Below the pieces are notes generated by a model. That model had not been told where the DNA came from. It worked only from the letters and a program-made list of their open reading frames with translations, and made no database searches. Below, piece by piece: positions 10,001-22,211 of a DNA stretch of 64,000 nucleotides. The DNA comes from Melastoma dodecandrum. Its lineage: Eukaryota > Streptophyta > Magnoliopsida > Myrtales > Melastomataceae. The stretch is taken from positions 2,728,001 through 2,792,000 of the forward strand of contig JARUPY010000387.1 of NCBI GenBank assembly GCA_029817715.1, written 5' to 3'. The stretch's first letter is position 1; every line of letters begins with the position of its first letter. The position numbers were made by a program, and so were the translations under genes.

Positions 10001-13000
10001 TCTGCAAGAGTGATATAGTGATATAATACTAATTATTCTGCATTCTCTTTTCATCACATGTTTTACTCATTCATCTCATCATTTATTTTGCAGATCTCTT
10101 CGCAGTTCTTCGATTTTAGTTGGCATCTTTGGCAGAGTGATATACAAACGATATTACAGGGTTTTTCTTCACTTGCCCAGAGCCATCACACGAATGGTTC
10201 AGAACAGCATAACGATGAACTGTACTTAACTTGTGAAAGATGGTTGCTTTGTCTTAAAATCATAAGACAACTTGTTGTATCAGGTTATCCAAATGACGCA
10301 AAAAGTATGCAGGTAGGTCATTGTTGTTTTTGTCTTTCGTTATGTACTGCCGTGGTCTGTCCATGGTGAATTTTTATTTTCATAAGATTTGTTATGAATC
10401 ACACATCCTTTGCCTGTAGGAAGTTCAACCTGTTAAGGAGGTCTCCCCTCTACTGTTGACTGCCATTCAGTCTTTCTGGCCATATTGTAAGCTCTCTCTC
10501 TTTAATGTATCTCTGAAGAACTGCGCAGACACATTGGGGATCATTATTTAAGTTCAAATAGGAACCACATGTAAATTTATAGGCTTACTTATTAAAAAAA
10601 AAAATCTGGGCTTGATCAGTAGTGAGATCTTTCTGTTATTTTGGTTAAACAGAGAAGAAAACTGTGATCTTTTCACATGATGCTAGACTGGAGAGTAGGG
10701 AAATTTTTATTTCCAGTAACGAATAACTTAATGAATTAGGTCCATTGATATTCTTGTGAATATACTTGTGAAGGAGTCATTGAGGTGAATCCAAATGATG
10801 ATTATAGTCTTCTTAGTTAGTCCTTGACCCTTCTGCTGTGGTGTAGGCATTGCACTAATAGTTGTCTGTTGAGCTCTCCTTGACTACTACAAGCTACTCC
10901 ACTGATATGAATAAACTAAGCCTGTATATTTCCAACTGATAACCCCCTATAGGACTGTACCCAAATGGAGACATTTGTTTCTGCTGTTGAAAGAATTCTG
11001 GAAATTGTGCAGTTGACATGTTCATGTTATATGAAAATGTAGTGTTTGTAAGACTAGGCATTTGGTTTCTTTGTTGTTGCTTGAACCATACTTTTTTTGA
11101 TGTAATGGCCTAATATTTTTACCTAACAGCAGGCAAATTTACCTTTCTTTGTCTGATAATTGCAGATTCGTCATTTCAGAAAGGACATCCAAGATATTGG
11201 GACTTTATCAAGAGGGCATGTGTGAAGTTGATGAAAGTTTTGATCACGATCCAGGGAAGACATCCTTATTCATTTGGCAATGAGAGTGTCCTCCAACCTA
11301 TTATGGAATTCTGTTTGAATTGCATAGTTGATCCTAGTCCAGACATGATGTCATTTGAGGACTTTCTCATTCAATGTATGATAATGGTGAAATCTTTACT
11401 AGAGTGTAAAGAATACAAACCAAGCCTTTCCGGCCGGGTGGTCGATGAAAGTGGAATTTCGGTAGATCAGATGAAGAAGAATGTTTCGACAGCCGTCGGC
11501 AGTCTTATTGCTTCAGTTCTGCCGCATGACCGCATTATACTACTGTGCAATGTCTTGATTAGAAGGTAATCTTATATCATTCTGCTTCATCATTAGTATA
11601 AAAATCGTAAAATGTCATGGTGGTGGGGATTGTGATATTTATTCAGTCTTTTGAAGTTATGTGAGATATTACATTCATTGATGGTTGAAAATGATCATAT
11701 AAGGGTCTAATGAAACGAGATAGGAAAAGATTCAATGTGTAAGTCCACAGGTTTTCATATTTTGGACCCTGATGTTTGGTGTTACCTCTGCTGACCTTAC
11801 AGGACAGGGCAATCAACTATATTTTACTTAAAACATAAACTATATATGAAAAGGCGTGCAACTGTGGAAAATAATTTGGTTATAGTATGGAATGAAAATT
11901 GCTACTTGGGTGTGACTAGCTGCAGGGAATGAAAGGGGGTCATATTGATGAATGTATTAAAAACACTCATCAGTATATTTGAAAGGAGTAGTTAATCTTC
12001 TTAAAGTACATAACTACTCTTTAATTGAATTCAATTTAGAATTTGCGTATTTTATTTTATATGCGAGCATACACAATAAGAAAAGTTTGCACAGAATATT
12101 TTGTCAGCTACGTCAGTTTTAGTGGAAAATGTCTTCATTATGCCTTTCTTGTGAAGTTCCCCATCCAGTGAATGTCATTTTGGTAGTGATTAGATAATAG
12201 AGACTAATACCATCTTAGAAACTTTTCGACAGGTACTTCGTGCTCACTGCTACTGACTTGGAGGACTGGTATGCAAATCCAGAATCCTTTCATCATGAGC
12301 AAGATATGATTCAATGGAGCGAAAAATTGAGGCCATGTGCTGAAGCCCTTTACATTGTATTGTTCGAAAATAACAGCCAAGTATGTCCTCTATCAGCATA
12401 TATCTTTGTTGTTTTTCCTTCTATTTTTGGTGTTTGATTACCTTTTCTTATAAGATTTATTTGATGTCACTCGTCAACTCCAGTTGCTAGGTCCAGTTGT
12501 GGTTTCTATTCTTCAAGAAGCCATGAGCAATTGCCCTAGTTTTGTAACAGAAATCACTCCAGGCTTGCTGCTTAAAGATGCTGCTTATGGAGCTGCTGCA
12601 TATGTTTACTACGAGCTTTCAAATTACTTGAGCTTCAAAGATTGGTTTGGCTCCTTTCCATTTCCCATCTATCTGTTGCCTAAACAATAAAGCTTCCATG
12701 ATTTTACCTAATTAATCGCGACACTTCCACTAAAAGAACAACCTTTTGTCGCTAATCCTTAATTAAAATAATAGAAAAGCTCAACACAATGATGGACGAG
12801 TGATTTCTTACGTTTGCAACTTTAGTAGCTTGTATAGGAGAATCCATGGAGGGTTATCATTGACTTCACGTATAAATATGTCAAGTAAACATGACATGTA
12901 CTACAACTAACAAATGAAACTCGGTTGGGTCGACCCAAATGCATTTTTTTGACTAATCGGTTTTATTGGACTGGAGACCCCCTTTGTTTATGAAGTAACT

Positions 13001-16000
13001 CTCATCAACTAGTGCCATTCGCACGTAACCCTTTCCTTTATAGATTATCGGAGTAATATGTCAAGGAGTTAGGTATACAAAAAAGATAGAGCATAAGCGA
13101 ACAAATTACATTGGGAATAATCCAGCAAATGGGGGTTGTGTTCTAGTTTATTTAGTTGATCGATCCTGGGCATTGATGCGCAAAATTATCGATGCTCCAC
13201 TGTGTTTCTTTTGAATTGTGCTTTATGACTATTCACATGTTCAAGGTCCATGTGTGATGCTGAGTTCTTTCATGTCAAGTGTGCTTCGCCTTGGAGGCTG
13301 GCGATGGTGAGGTCTTGGATTAGAAGGGGATTAAGCAAATGTAAATGAGGAGGGCTCATTAAAGAAAATCTTTGGATATCAGACATTGGAAGAAGCATAA
13401 ATTTTACTCATTCCAGTGCTTTGCAAATAATTATCTAAATCCACCCATTAAATCTGAGATACGCTAAACATTTCCTTCATCAAGTGACAGGAGAAGCATG
13501 ACCTTTGTCACAGTTCATATGAGGGAATTCTCAACATAGATCATATAATAAATTAACTATTTTTTTTTTGGTCAGGTTTAATGGTGCTTTATCACTAGAG
13601 CTCTCAAATGATGGCCCCAATATGCGAATCATTCATCGGAAGGTTGCTCTGATATTGGGACATTGGGTCTCAGAGGTGACTTTTTATTTATTTTTTCTTA
13701 CCTAAACTCCCATCCTCTTCCAAACCCATATGAGCCAGGAAGGTTATTCATACTGGGATTTCTTCTATCTGAAAAGAATGGTGGTGGTTTCATTAATAAT
13801 CCTATTCAATCTATTGCATTATTTAAAGGCAAGTGATAAATTATTTAAAGGCAAGTGATAAAAACAAAAAGTTCGTTGCGACTTTTAACCATCTAACCTT
13901 TAGGAAAAGTTTTTGTTTTCTCTAATTAGCTTACCTCTTTCAGGTTTAGATACATGGTTTTCCCATTTGTAGATTATCAAGCAATGATGATCCACTGCAG
14001 TTTTTTATGTGTATTTTGCAGGTCAAAGATGACATCAAAAGACCAGTCTATTGCACCTTGATTAAGTTGCTACAGGACAAGGATCTGGCTGTCAGGGTAT
14101 GTGCTATTCTGATTGAGGACTCAGGGTATGGGTCAAGGTTGATTATGATTTTAAGCCATCATACGCCTTATTCTGGATGATTTCTCTACATGCCAAAAAT
14201 TTCTTTCCAACAAAGATTTGTTGACACATTTATTGACACGTGTATCCACCTTATCAGCTGGCAGCTTGTAGATCCATTTATCTACATGTCGAAGACACAA
14301 ATTTTTTGGAAAATGAATTTTCCGATCTTCTTACAGTCTGCTTTGATCTATGCTTTAAGCTGGTTGAAGATGTCCAGGAATTTGATTCTAAGGTAATCTC
14401 TAGTTACTCTCCTTTAGCTTTTCCTATCTGCTAGTGCCAGTATGGAAAGCGTCGCTCTATTTCCTAAACCCAAGCTTGCCCATCTTACATTTGAGTGGTT
14501 TGGGTTCATTTTGTAATATTAATTCCTGGTTTCTGTGTTGCATAACCCTTTATGTGCTCTACTTTCCGGTGAGATTGGTGTACTATGGTTGTCAATTGTA
14601 TTAGGTTATGAAGGTTCCCCATAAAATGGTCTCAAAGGCTCATATTTCTGGTTCTGGCGGAATTGCTTTAGAGTTCTACTCCTTGCTGTTTTCTGACATT
14701 TTTTAAGCTTGGTGAACAATTTAAAGACTGAAATTTGTGAAGCAGAAGATTTAGCTTCAAACAAGAAAAATCTAATTTGTATTTAAAATGACGGGGTAAC
14801 ATTCTGATTTGCCTGTGCTTTTCCAGGTTCAAATTTTAAATTTGTTATCCGTCCTTATCGGACATGTGCGGGATATAATGCCATTCACATACAAGTTGCT
14901 TGGGTTCTTCCAAAAGGTACGGCTTTATTGATATTTTGTGGAGAAAATAAGAAGCCACCATAAGACCATTTATATGCTTGCACAATCACATATATGTAGC
15001 ATTGTTTATTATAGTATGAAGAAGCTATGTTGGATCCACTTTTGACATTAGTCAATGAGGTAGTTTATCCAGTTTCTTTCTTTTATTGTTAATTATAGAG
15101 AATGTTTGGATATGAAAAGAAGGTGATTATTAAATCAGATTCGGAGAAAGTTTTTTTTCCTTTTACTTTTATTTTTGAAGAAGAGAATCTGGGAAGAGTT
15201 ATGTATGATTTTTTAGATTATTTGTTTGCTTAATACCCAACATGTGTCATTCTTAATTAACAGCCCATGAGTTCTCATTGATTGGAATTGGCATGGCATT
15301 CATATTTCCCATGTTATATTTTTAATGTAGTTCTTTTGACTTCTTCATCATAATAAACTTTTCTATTATTATGACCAAGATATGGGAGGAATCTGCTGGT
15401 GAAAGTCTTCTACAAATTCAGGTTCTCATTGCTTTGCGGAACTATGTTATAGCCCTGGGATATAAGTCACCCTTATGTTATAACATGCTCCTACCTATTT
15501 TGCAAAGAGGAATTGATGTAAATAGCCCAGATGAGTTGAATCTTCTTGAAGACGGCATGCTGGTACACTATCCAGCGAAAGCTGAGATCCTGTGATTTTC
15601 TCAGAAATTCTTCTCGTGGAGTATTTGATTTTCTTCACCATATCCTGGTTGCTTAACTTAGAAGTAAAATTAATACTTGCAGCTATGGGAAGCTACAATT
15701 TCACATGCACCATCAATGACTCCTCCAATACTTTCGTATTTTCCTTGTTTGGTTGAGATCTTGGAGAAAAGCTTTGATCACTTGCAGGTCAGTACAACTC
15801 ATATTCAATAATAATACTAGGAGTTATGTACGGAAATACAGTTAGTTTTAAAAGAAAAATCGTGAAATACGATTTTAGTTTCGAAGAAATCCAAAATTGT
15901 CCCTATCTCGCGTTCCTTACTCAAAATACAAAAGAGTCACGGTACTGAACCGCGAGAGACTACACTTGGTGAAAAAATTGATTTGGTTTGGTATTTTAAT

Positions 16001-18552
16001 GTCAAAGTGGTGTCACTATCCTAGACCGTGAGTTTCTACTAATGTCGCAGTCCTCTCTAACAGTAAAATACTCCAACCTTGTCAAATTTTTTACCAAGTG
16101 AGGGTGTCGCGTTTTTGGACCGCGACACTGAAGAAATTACTCATTGTCGCAATTCTTGACCGCGACTCTTATATTTTGAGATGGGCAGTATTTGCGCATT
16201 TCTTAAAATAGAACCATATTTCATGAATTCTTTTTTTAAATTAATCGTATTTCCTTACATTCCTCATAATACTAGTACTATTTAGTGTTGGATTGAGCAA
16301 AATCTGAAAACGATGGAGCTGTTTGCCTCGTCATGAGTACACTGGTATTTTTTTCAATGTTAGATTTGGATTGGGTAGACACTAGTCAGTGTTAAGCAGT
16401 TATCTTGGACATTTGCCTCTTTACAGTAAGGGTTTTATCACATGTTATATCATTATTTCTGCAGGTTGCTGTGAGTATCCTTGAGGGCTACATTATTTTA
16501 GGTGGCTCAGAACTTTTGAGTGTACATGCTTCCAATGTGGCAAAGCTTCTGGATTTGATTGTGGGAAATGTTAATGATCGGGGCTTGCTTTCTACTCTTC
16601 CAGTCATTGAATTCCTTATTCAGGTAAAAAAATTAGTTTTGGTTCAAAATTTGGAGCATGCATGCCATAGTTATTCTTGAATATTTGAATTCCTGGATAG
16701 TTTAAGACATCCGAATTACTTGGGCTTTAACAAAAATAGTTGTTGTATAAGTTTGTCCTTAGGAACCCAAATAATGATGGACCCAAGTTAATACCTCTAT
16801 GGGTCAAAAGTTAATTTTTCTTATTTAGAACCGTATACATTGAGTCCAACGGTTAATGATGATCATAAATAACACAAAAAATAGGAATACTACCCTTTTG
16901 ACATTAGAATAAACGCCATCAACACTTAACTGTTTTTTGTGATGCCGAGTTTTCTTGCTGTTAAAAGTATAATAGGGCACATAGTTTGTATAGGTATTCT
17001 TATCCATCTGTCAGGTGTTGTAAATATTCTTTGAACAAATTCTAGTGCCTTCAATCAGTCACAAAATTTGCGAGAGTTGATTAACCATTTTTGAGCATCA
17101 GCTTTGTCATATATCTTTTAAGACAGTTGTTTCCTTATGGACTGTAGAATTCTAAGAGATGACATAACAGTGGTAATTATAAATGCCTGTAAAAATGTAA
17201 CTTGGGAAATTAATTGATGTTAAAGTGTCTCATATTCTAATTAGATTGACCAACCATTCCCTGCATAACGCTTACCGATGCCCTGTTAACTGAAGCTACG
17301 TGTTTTTGTGTAATGTGACAGTGTTTCCCCGTGGAAGTTCCCCCCTTAATTGGCAGTACACTTCAGGTAATTTGGCTGTCTTCAGTATTCTATAAGTTTA
17401 AGTCAGTGACTGGGATTTCGTAACTAATTGGTTAGAATTTTCTAATGCTATTTCATTAGGTTTCTCATTTTTCAATTTTTTTCCAGAAATTGATTGTTAT
17501 ATGTCTTGGAGGAGGCGATGATCGGGATCCATCGAAGACATCCGTGAAAGCAGCTTCTTCAGTGATTCTTGCCCGAATTTTGGTGATGAACACTTGTTGT
17601 CTCGCACAGTTAACTTCAGAACCTTCACTTCTCATGAACTATCAGAACATGGGGTTGCTGGTCGAAGATAATCTGCTTCTTTATCTGGTCGATACATGGC
17701 TCGACAAGGTAAAGTTACAGCTATATCCATCTTTTAATTGTATATAAGTCCTCTAATCTTTCGTGATACGATTAACATCAGGGATACCAGACACCAACCA
17801 TCATCTCTTTGTCGTCTACCATTGGTCAAGCGCTCTTTTGCCTGCCTCTTCGTTCACTTACCTATCTTTATATGTTTTGACAGGTGGACAATGTCGGTTT
17901 TAGCCAAAAGAAAACACTCGGGCTTGCTCTTTCAGTGATTTTAACTCTAAGAATGCCCCAGGTTCTTGACAAACTTGATCAGATCCTGAGGTATAATTCC
18001 TCATCTGCACAATCTCTATTATGGTTAAAGAACGGTCGATGTAAATGGCCGGTTTGTTTAATGCAGCGTGTGTACGAGCGTGATAATGGCAGGAAGCGAT
18101 GACTCCGGCAGGGATAATTCCAGGTATGTTTTCTTTCTGATCTCGGGCAATGTCTCGATATGGAACTCATAATGGATCGAGTGATTAAATTCTATATGCA
18201 GTAGCGACAATTCAAGCTCCAGCAGATGTCAAGACGACCTGTTGCAGAGCAGAGAGCAGCGGAGAAGACAGGTGGGAAAACTTCCATGGCAAACGCCTTA
18301 TCGACTTCTTGGTGACATCTATGTTTGCTCGAAGTACCCGAAACTAATCCCTCATTCGCGGGTAACGTTTTTGTTTTTGTTTGTTTGTAGCTGAAGTTGT
18401 CCGATCCACTAAACCAGCTGTCGTTGGAGAGCTCCGTGAGGGATAATCTTCAGACATGCGCGAGCATCCATGGGGAATCTTTTAACTCCGCCATTAGCAG
18501 GATGCATCCCTCGGCCTTGTCGCAATTGAAGCAGGCCCTGAAGATGCAGTAG
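7049..18552 (+). CDS. Importin-11-like nuclear transport receptor (importin-beta family), 23 exons
   Basis: Predicted exons: 7049-7189, 7289-7398, 8502-8574, 8797-8858, 9514-9655, 10094-10312, 10420-10486, 11166-11565, 12233-12380, 12484-12644, 13576-13675, 14022-14096, 14258-14392, 14827-14916, 15380-15562, 15683-15787, 16465-16623, 17322-17366, 17487-17708, 17884-17990, 18067-18123, 18202-18271, 18391-18552. They join in frame to 1010 residues, normal for importin-11. The N-terminus (RKPAEDALAQFE, then VYFKNSVNRYWRNRR) is the importin-beta N-terminal Ran-binding helical region; the rest is HEAT-repeat-like. The family ferries cargo through nuclear pores under Ran control. The C-terminus has a Ser/Asp-rich linker (exons 21-22). 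Two small Mutator-like elements sit in introns 5 and 16. The gene looks intact, and exon ends may be off by a base. Confidence 0.9.
9752..9974. mobile_element. Small Mutator-like MITE (element A) in importin intron 5
   Basis: A 223-bp element with terminal inverted repeats of about 80 bp. The left end GAGTTTTGTTCCAAAG pairs with the reverse complement of the right end, GAGCTATGTTCCAAAA, and both continue through a CGAAATA-type segment and a TAATGCCCCTA/TAATACCCCTA segment. It is flanked by a perfect 10-bp duplication TTAATTGTAT (9742-9751 and 9975-9984). That duplication length indicates a Mutator-type transposase acting in trans. It has no coding capacity. Confidence 0.85.
15820..16265. mobile_element. 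Small Mutator-like MITE (element B) in importin intron 16
   Basis: A 446-bp element with inverted ends GGAGTTATGTACGGAAATAC and, reversed from the right, GAGGAATGTAAGGAAATACG. It is flanked by a perfect 9-bp duplication ATAATACTA (15811-15819 and 16266-16274). The interior holds short GC-rich inverted repeats, for example GTGTCGCG...CGCGACAC at about 16104-16128 and several TCGC(G/A)-type boxes with AATTCTTGACCGCGACT-like partners. No ORF. Confidence 0.85.
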
Positions 18553-18806
18553 ATATTATCCGCGGTGGGAAACATTTCTTCCCTTCTGAGTTTTGTTCAT
18601 TCCGATCCGATATCGTTTATGGATGTTCATGGGAAAATTTGTGAAGCTTTTTGCTTGAGTTTTAGATTCTCAGAAATGCTGTTGTTGGGTTAGGACAGCA
18701 ATTGATTGTTTTTTTTTTTTTTTGTTGCTTTCATCGCGAAATTGCGAATCCAATCCATATGTTTCATTCCTTTACGAAATTCGAACGCAAACCCGCCCTA
18801 ATATTA

Positions 18807-19393
18807 CCAGGAATGTAATTAAACACACGTAGTTTTAAATAAATTTAATGAAATACGATTTTAATTCTCAAAATTCTTGCGTCACTTAATTTATAAAAAT
18901 TTATTTTTTTAAAGAATTTTTTTAAGTATATTGAGTGACGAGTTTTTAACCCCTTCTTTGCGGAGTTGTCAATCGTGTTACTCACACTAAGAAAAATTCT
19001 CACAGTGGCTCAGTATTTTAATGATTGTATCGTTGTACGGTTAGTTTAAATTATGAAATACGACTATAATTTTGAAAATATATTAAATAACGCCTTTAAG
19101 TCGCGGTTTGAACATGTTACTTTCGTTTTATAAAGAAATCGTTGTTCCAAAACCGAGACTCTGGAGAAATTTGTCAAAATCGCAGTTTGAAATCGTGAAT
19201 TAAGGAGACTTAGTGAAAAATTAAATTAAAGGGTGTCATAATGTTTGGACCAAAGGCAGGGTGAATCTCGACTTTTAATAAAAGCGCGATTGAAATCCCG
19301 ACTTTCGTAAAACACCGTGATACTCGTTTACTTTATTTAAGATATTTTTGAAATTATAATCATTTTTTTTAAACTAAACCGTACAACATCCTC
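18807..19393. mobile_element. Older Mutator-like MITE (element C) downstream of the importin gene
   Basis: The left end AGGAATGTAATTAAAC...GAAATACGATTTTAATTCTC resembles the left end of element B, and the reversed right end GAGGATGTTGTACGG matches B's terminal GTACGG. A second internal copy of the end (GTTGTACGGTTAGTTTAAAT) lies at about 19033. Flanks CTAATATTA and CTAGTACTT agree at 6 of 9 positions, a decayed target duplication at best. The interior again has TCGCGGTTTGAA and CGCGATTGAAATCCCGACT boxes. Boundaries are uncertain. Confidence 0.5.
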
Positions 19394-19561
19394 CTAGTAC
19401 TTTTGCAAAATGAAACCGTAATTTATTTTTTTTTTTAAAGATATTATATTAGCTTGGTCCGACAATGATGAGTGTGTCATTAGTTAACGTAAGCACGAGC
19501 ACGTACATATAAAGGATGGTAGAACGAGGACAACGTGAGCAGTCAAGGACAAAATATTCTA

Positions 19562-20042
19562 GACCTTTGTTCCAATTTAACCTTGTTTTTCAAAATAATT
19601 CGCGAAATGACCTCGTCAGTTTGGAAATTCGTAAAATAACCTTGTAAAATCGGCCTTTGAAAGGCCGACTTCAATTCCTTAAAAAAGTCGGCCTTTGAAA
19701 GGCCGACTTCGTGAATAATATAAAAAAAAAAAATTTTGGATGAAAGTCGGCCTTTGAAAGGCCGACTTCTACTGAATAGGAAAAAAAAAACAAGGAAACG
19801 GGGGATTGTGGGAGATTTGGGGGATTTGTTTTTTTTTTATTTGATGGAAGTCGGCTTTTGAAAGGCCGACTTCCCTAAAATTTTTTATTTTTATTTTTAT
19901 TTTTATGAAGTCGGCCTTTCTTTAAGAATTTGAGGTCGGCCTTTTTAAGGCCGATTTCACGAGGTTATTTGCGGAATTTCGAAATTGACGAGGTTATTTC
20001 GCGAATTATTTTATAAATTAAGGTTAAATTGGAACAAAACTC
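19562..20042. mobile_element. Mutator-like MITE (element D) packed with TCGGCC palindromes, in the carrier gene promoter
   Basis: A 481-bp element whose ends (GACCTTTGTTCCAATTTAAC and, reversed, GAGTTTTGTTCCAATTTAAC) form an inverted repeat of about 90 bp. It is flanked by a perfect 10-bp duplication AAATATTCTA (19552-19561 and 20043-20052). Its end GAGTTTTGTTCCAA is the same as element A's. The interior carries four good and one or two decayed copies of the palindrome TCGGCCTTTGAAAGGCCGA separated by AT-rich spacers. The right end is about 75 bp before the carrier ATG, so it probably overlaps the core promoter or 5' leader. Confidence 0.85.
19650..19955. repeat. Array of TCGGCC palindromes (short hairpins)
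   Basis: Perfect or near-perfect palindromes at 19650-19668, 19685-19709, 19744-19768 and 19847-19873 (the last with one T/C change), plus a half copy near 19907-19919 and a shortened one at 19935-19955. Each would fold into a stem of 8-11 bp closed by TTTGAAA. Spacers (30-80 bp) are unlike one another. Confidence 0.85.
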
Positions 20043-20117
20043 AAATATTCTACGCACCCAAACCTGTCCGTCCTTTTCCCTCTCCCCCACCCCAACAATC
20101 GAGGGGAGACGAAGGCG

Positions 20118-21604
20118 ATGGCAGTGAGGGAGACAGCGGGAGGGCCCCGAGGCCAGGATCAGAAGGCGGCGATCCCTCCCTACGTGAAGGCAATCTCCGG
20201 TTCACTGGGTGGGACGGTGGAGGCCTGCTGCCTTCAGCCCATCGATGTCATCAAGACCAGGCTTCAGCTCGACAAGGACGGGGCTTACAAGGGGATTCTC
20301 CACTGCGGCAGGACGATCGCCGGCACCGAGGGCGTCCGCGCCCTCTGGAAGGGCCTCACCCCCTTCGCTACCCACCTCACCCTCAAGTACACCCTCCGCA
20401 TGGGTTCCAACGCTGTTTTCCAGTCCGCTATCAAGGACCCCGACACTGGCAAGCTCAGCAATGCCGGGAGGTTGTTGTCGGGGTTCGGCGCCGGGGTCTT
20501 GGAGGCTCTCGTCGTCGTTACCCCGTTTGAGGTTCATTTCTGTTTTTATTTTTTATTTGTTTGTTTTTTTTTTTGGGATATTAAGGTGTTATTTGAGCGG
20601 ATGGTAGGTGGGAAAATGGAATCTTTTGAAGAGGCGAGCGTGTAGTTAGAAGTTTGTAGGGAGGTTATTGAAATGAGGCTGTCAAAGGGATTCGTTTATC
20701 AGTCTGCCTTCCTGTGCATGGCTTGTTTGATTCGAATTCGATCATTGAAATCAACAAGATTCTTCTCCCTGCATTTGCTTATCTAGTGTCTAATGCCGAG
20801 ATGACTCTGTCCTTTTTGCTGTCTGGGTTAGCTAGGTTGTCAAATCTCAGGTTAATAGACATTCTGCTGACCGCCGTCTTGTGATGTTTTTGGCGCAACT
20901 TGCCCGTTCCGAGTGGTTTGTTTTCTTGGGCGAGACACCTAGGTTGTGTTAATACATGGACTATGATGCGCTCCCCATTTTTGTGTTGTTTGAATTTATT
21001 TTTTTATACCTATAGGTCGAGTTGATTACTGTGCTGACTGATGATATCATACGAAATTCATTTACAGGTCGTAAAGATTAGGCTGCAACAACAAAGAGGA
21101 TTGAGCCCGGAGCATTTAAAGTATAAAGGTCCAATCCACTGCGCGCGTACAATCATTTGTGAAGAGGGCCTGCGAGGGCTGTGGGCAGGTGCATCTCCCA
21201 CAGTCATGCGAAATGGAACAAACCAAGCTGCCATGTTCACTTCCAAGAATGCTTTCGATGTATTATTGTGGAAGAAGCACGAAGGTGATGGGAAAGTTCT
21301 CCTACCTTGGCAGTCCATGATCTCAGGATTTCTGGCGGGGACTGCCGGTCCCATTTGTACTGGGCCCTTTGATGTCGTGAAGACGAGGTTGATGGCTCAG
21401 AGTCGAGCTGGCGGGGAGTTGAAATACAAGGGAATGGTTCATGCTATCCGGATCATACACAAAGAGGAAGGGCTCCGGGCCCTGTGGAAGGGACTGTTGC
21501 CGCGGTTAATGAGGATACCTCCAGGCCAAGCAATTATGTGGGCGGTTGCCGATCAAGTAACCGGCTTATATGAGAGGATGTTTCTCCGAAACGCACCCTT
21601 ATAG
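20118..21604 (+). CDS. SFC1: Mitochondrial succinate/fumarate carrier
   Basis: Two exons, 20118-20531 and 21068-21604, give 316 residues, close to the plant family length. The protein has the three-fold mitochondrial carrier repeat, each with Px[DE]xx[KR]: PIDVIK (41-46), PFEVVK (136-141, spanning the splice) and PFDVVK (238-243). The order and wording of the conserved segments match the plant mitochondrial succinate-fumarate carrier. It sits in the inner membrane and exchanges cytosolic succinate for matrix fumarate, linking lipid-derived carbon to gluconeogenesis. The ATG at 20118 is chosen because it gives the usual short Lys-rich N-terminus. A Mutator-like element ends about 75 bp upstream, and chlorophyll synthase converges on its 3' end about 600 bp away. 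Confidence 0.93.
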
Positions 21605-22211
21605 TGCCCCTCATGACGACAGTATTTGTGGTCGCTGTTGTTCATTATTTTGATTTGAACTCTGTTCATAATCTCCATCCATTGAGTAGGCCTTCAGTGA
21701 GGATCAGGACGAATATTGCGGATTCTCCAGTCAGATTATGCAGATGTAATGTAACCGATTCAGTTTTTGGACTAGCCAGTGGGAGAATAAGGCTATGTCT
21801 CGGCATTTTGGCTTTGACATCGCTTCACGAATAACGGGCGGGAAAATAACAGATGTTGCCATTGTCTACGTAGATAACCAAGACTCTGGTGCTTGGAAAC
21901 TCAAAGCGACGTTTATTTCACTACGAAGGAACAAAAACAGCGGCTTTTGCTGGATCATACAAAAAGACCGCCAAAGCAGCGTGCATCCTAAGAATCCTAA
22001 AAGAGGGCAGAATCTACGGATAGGAAAGTGACATCGCAATCCTAACGGGGGGCCTGTTTTTAGGGAACACACAACAAATGGAGAATGGGTCTGTCCACAG
22101 TAAACTTCACGAGGCTGCCTCATTCCACAGGCGGGATCGTTACTTTTTATATTCTTGTGCCGAGTTCCTCCCCCGTTTACTTGCTATACTGGCAAGGTAA
22201 CTGCTGTATTA
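21605..22211. other. Convergent 3' intergenic region
   Basis: About 600 bp between the carrier stop and the chlorophyll synthase stop, holding the 3' untranslated regions of two convergent genes. I see no repeat or further gene. Open frames here are short and show no family features. Confidence 0.6.

Noticed and set aside
15015..15058. Possible extra small importin exon
   Set aside because: Adding it would break the conserved FQK-WEES junction and no family member I recall has residues there.
19650..19955. Regularly repeated palindromes reminiscent of a CRISPR array
   Set aside because: Spacers vary from about 15 to 80 bp and are AT-rich filler, the array is bounded by inverted ends and a target duplication, and the genome is a plant.
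20202..20537. 111-codon reverse-strand ORF over the carrier gene
   Set aside because: Shadow of the GC-rich first exon of the carrier; no family features of its own.
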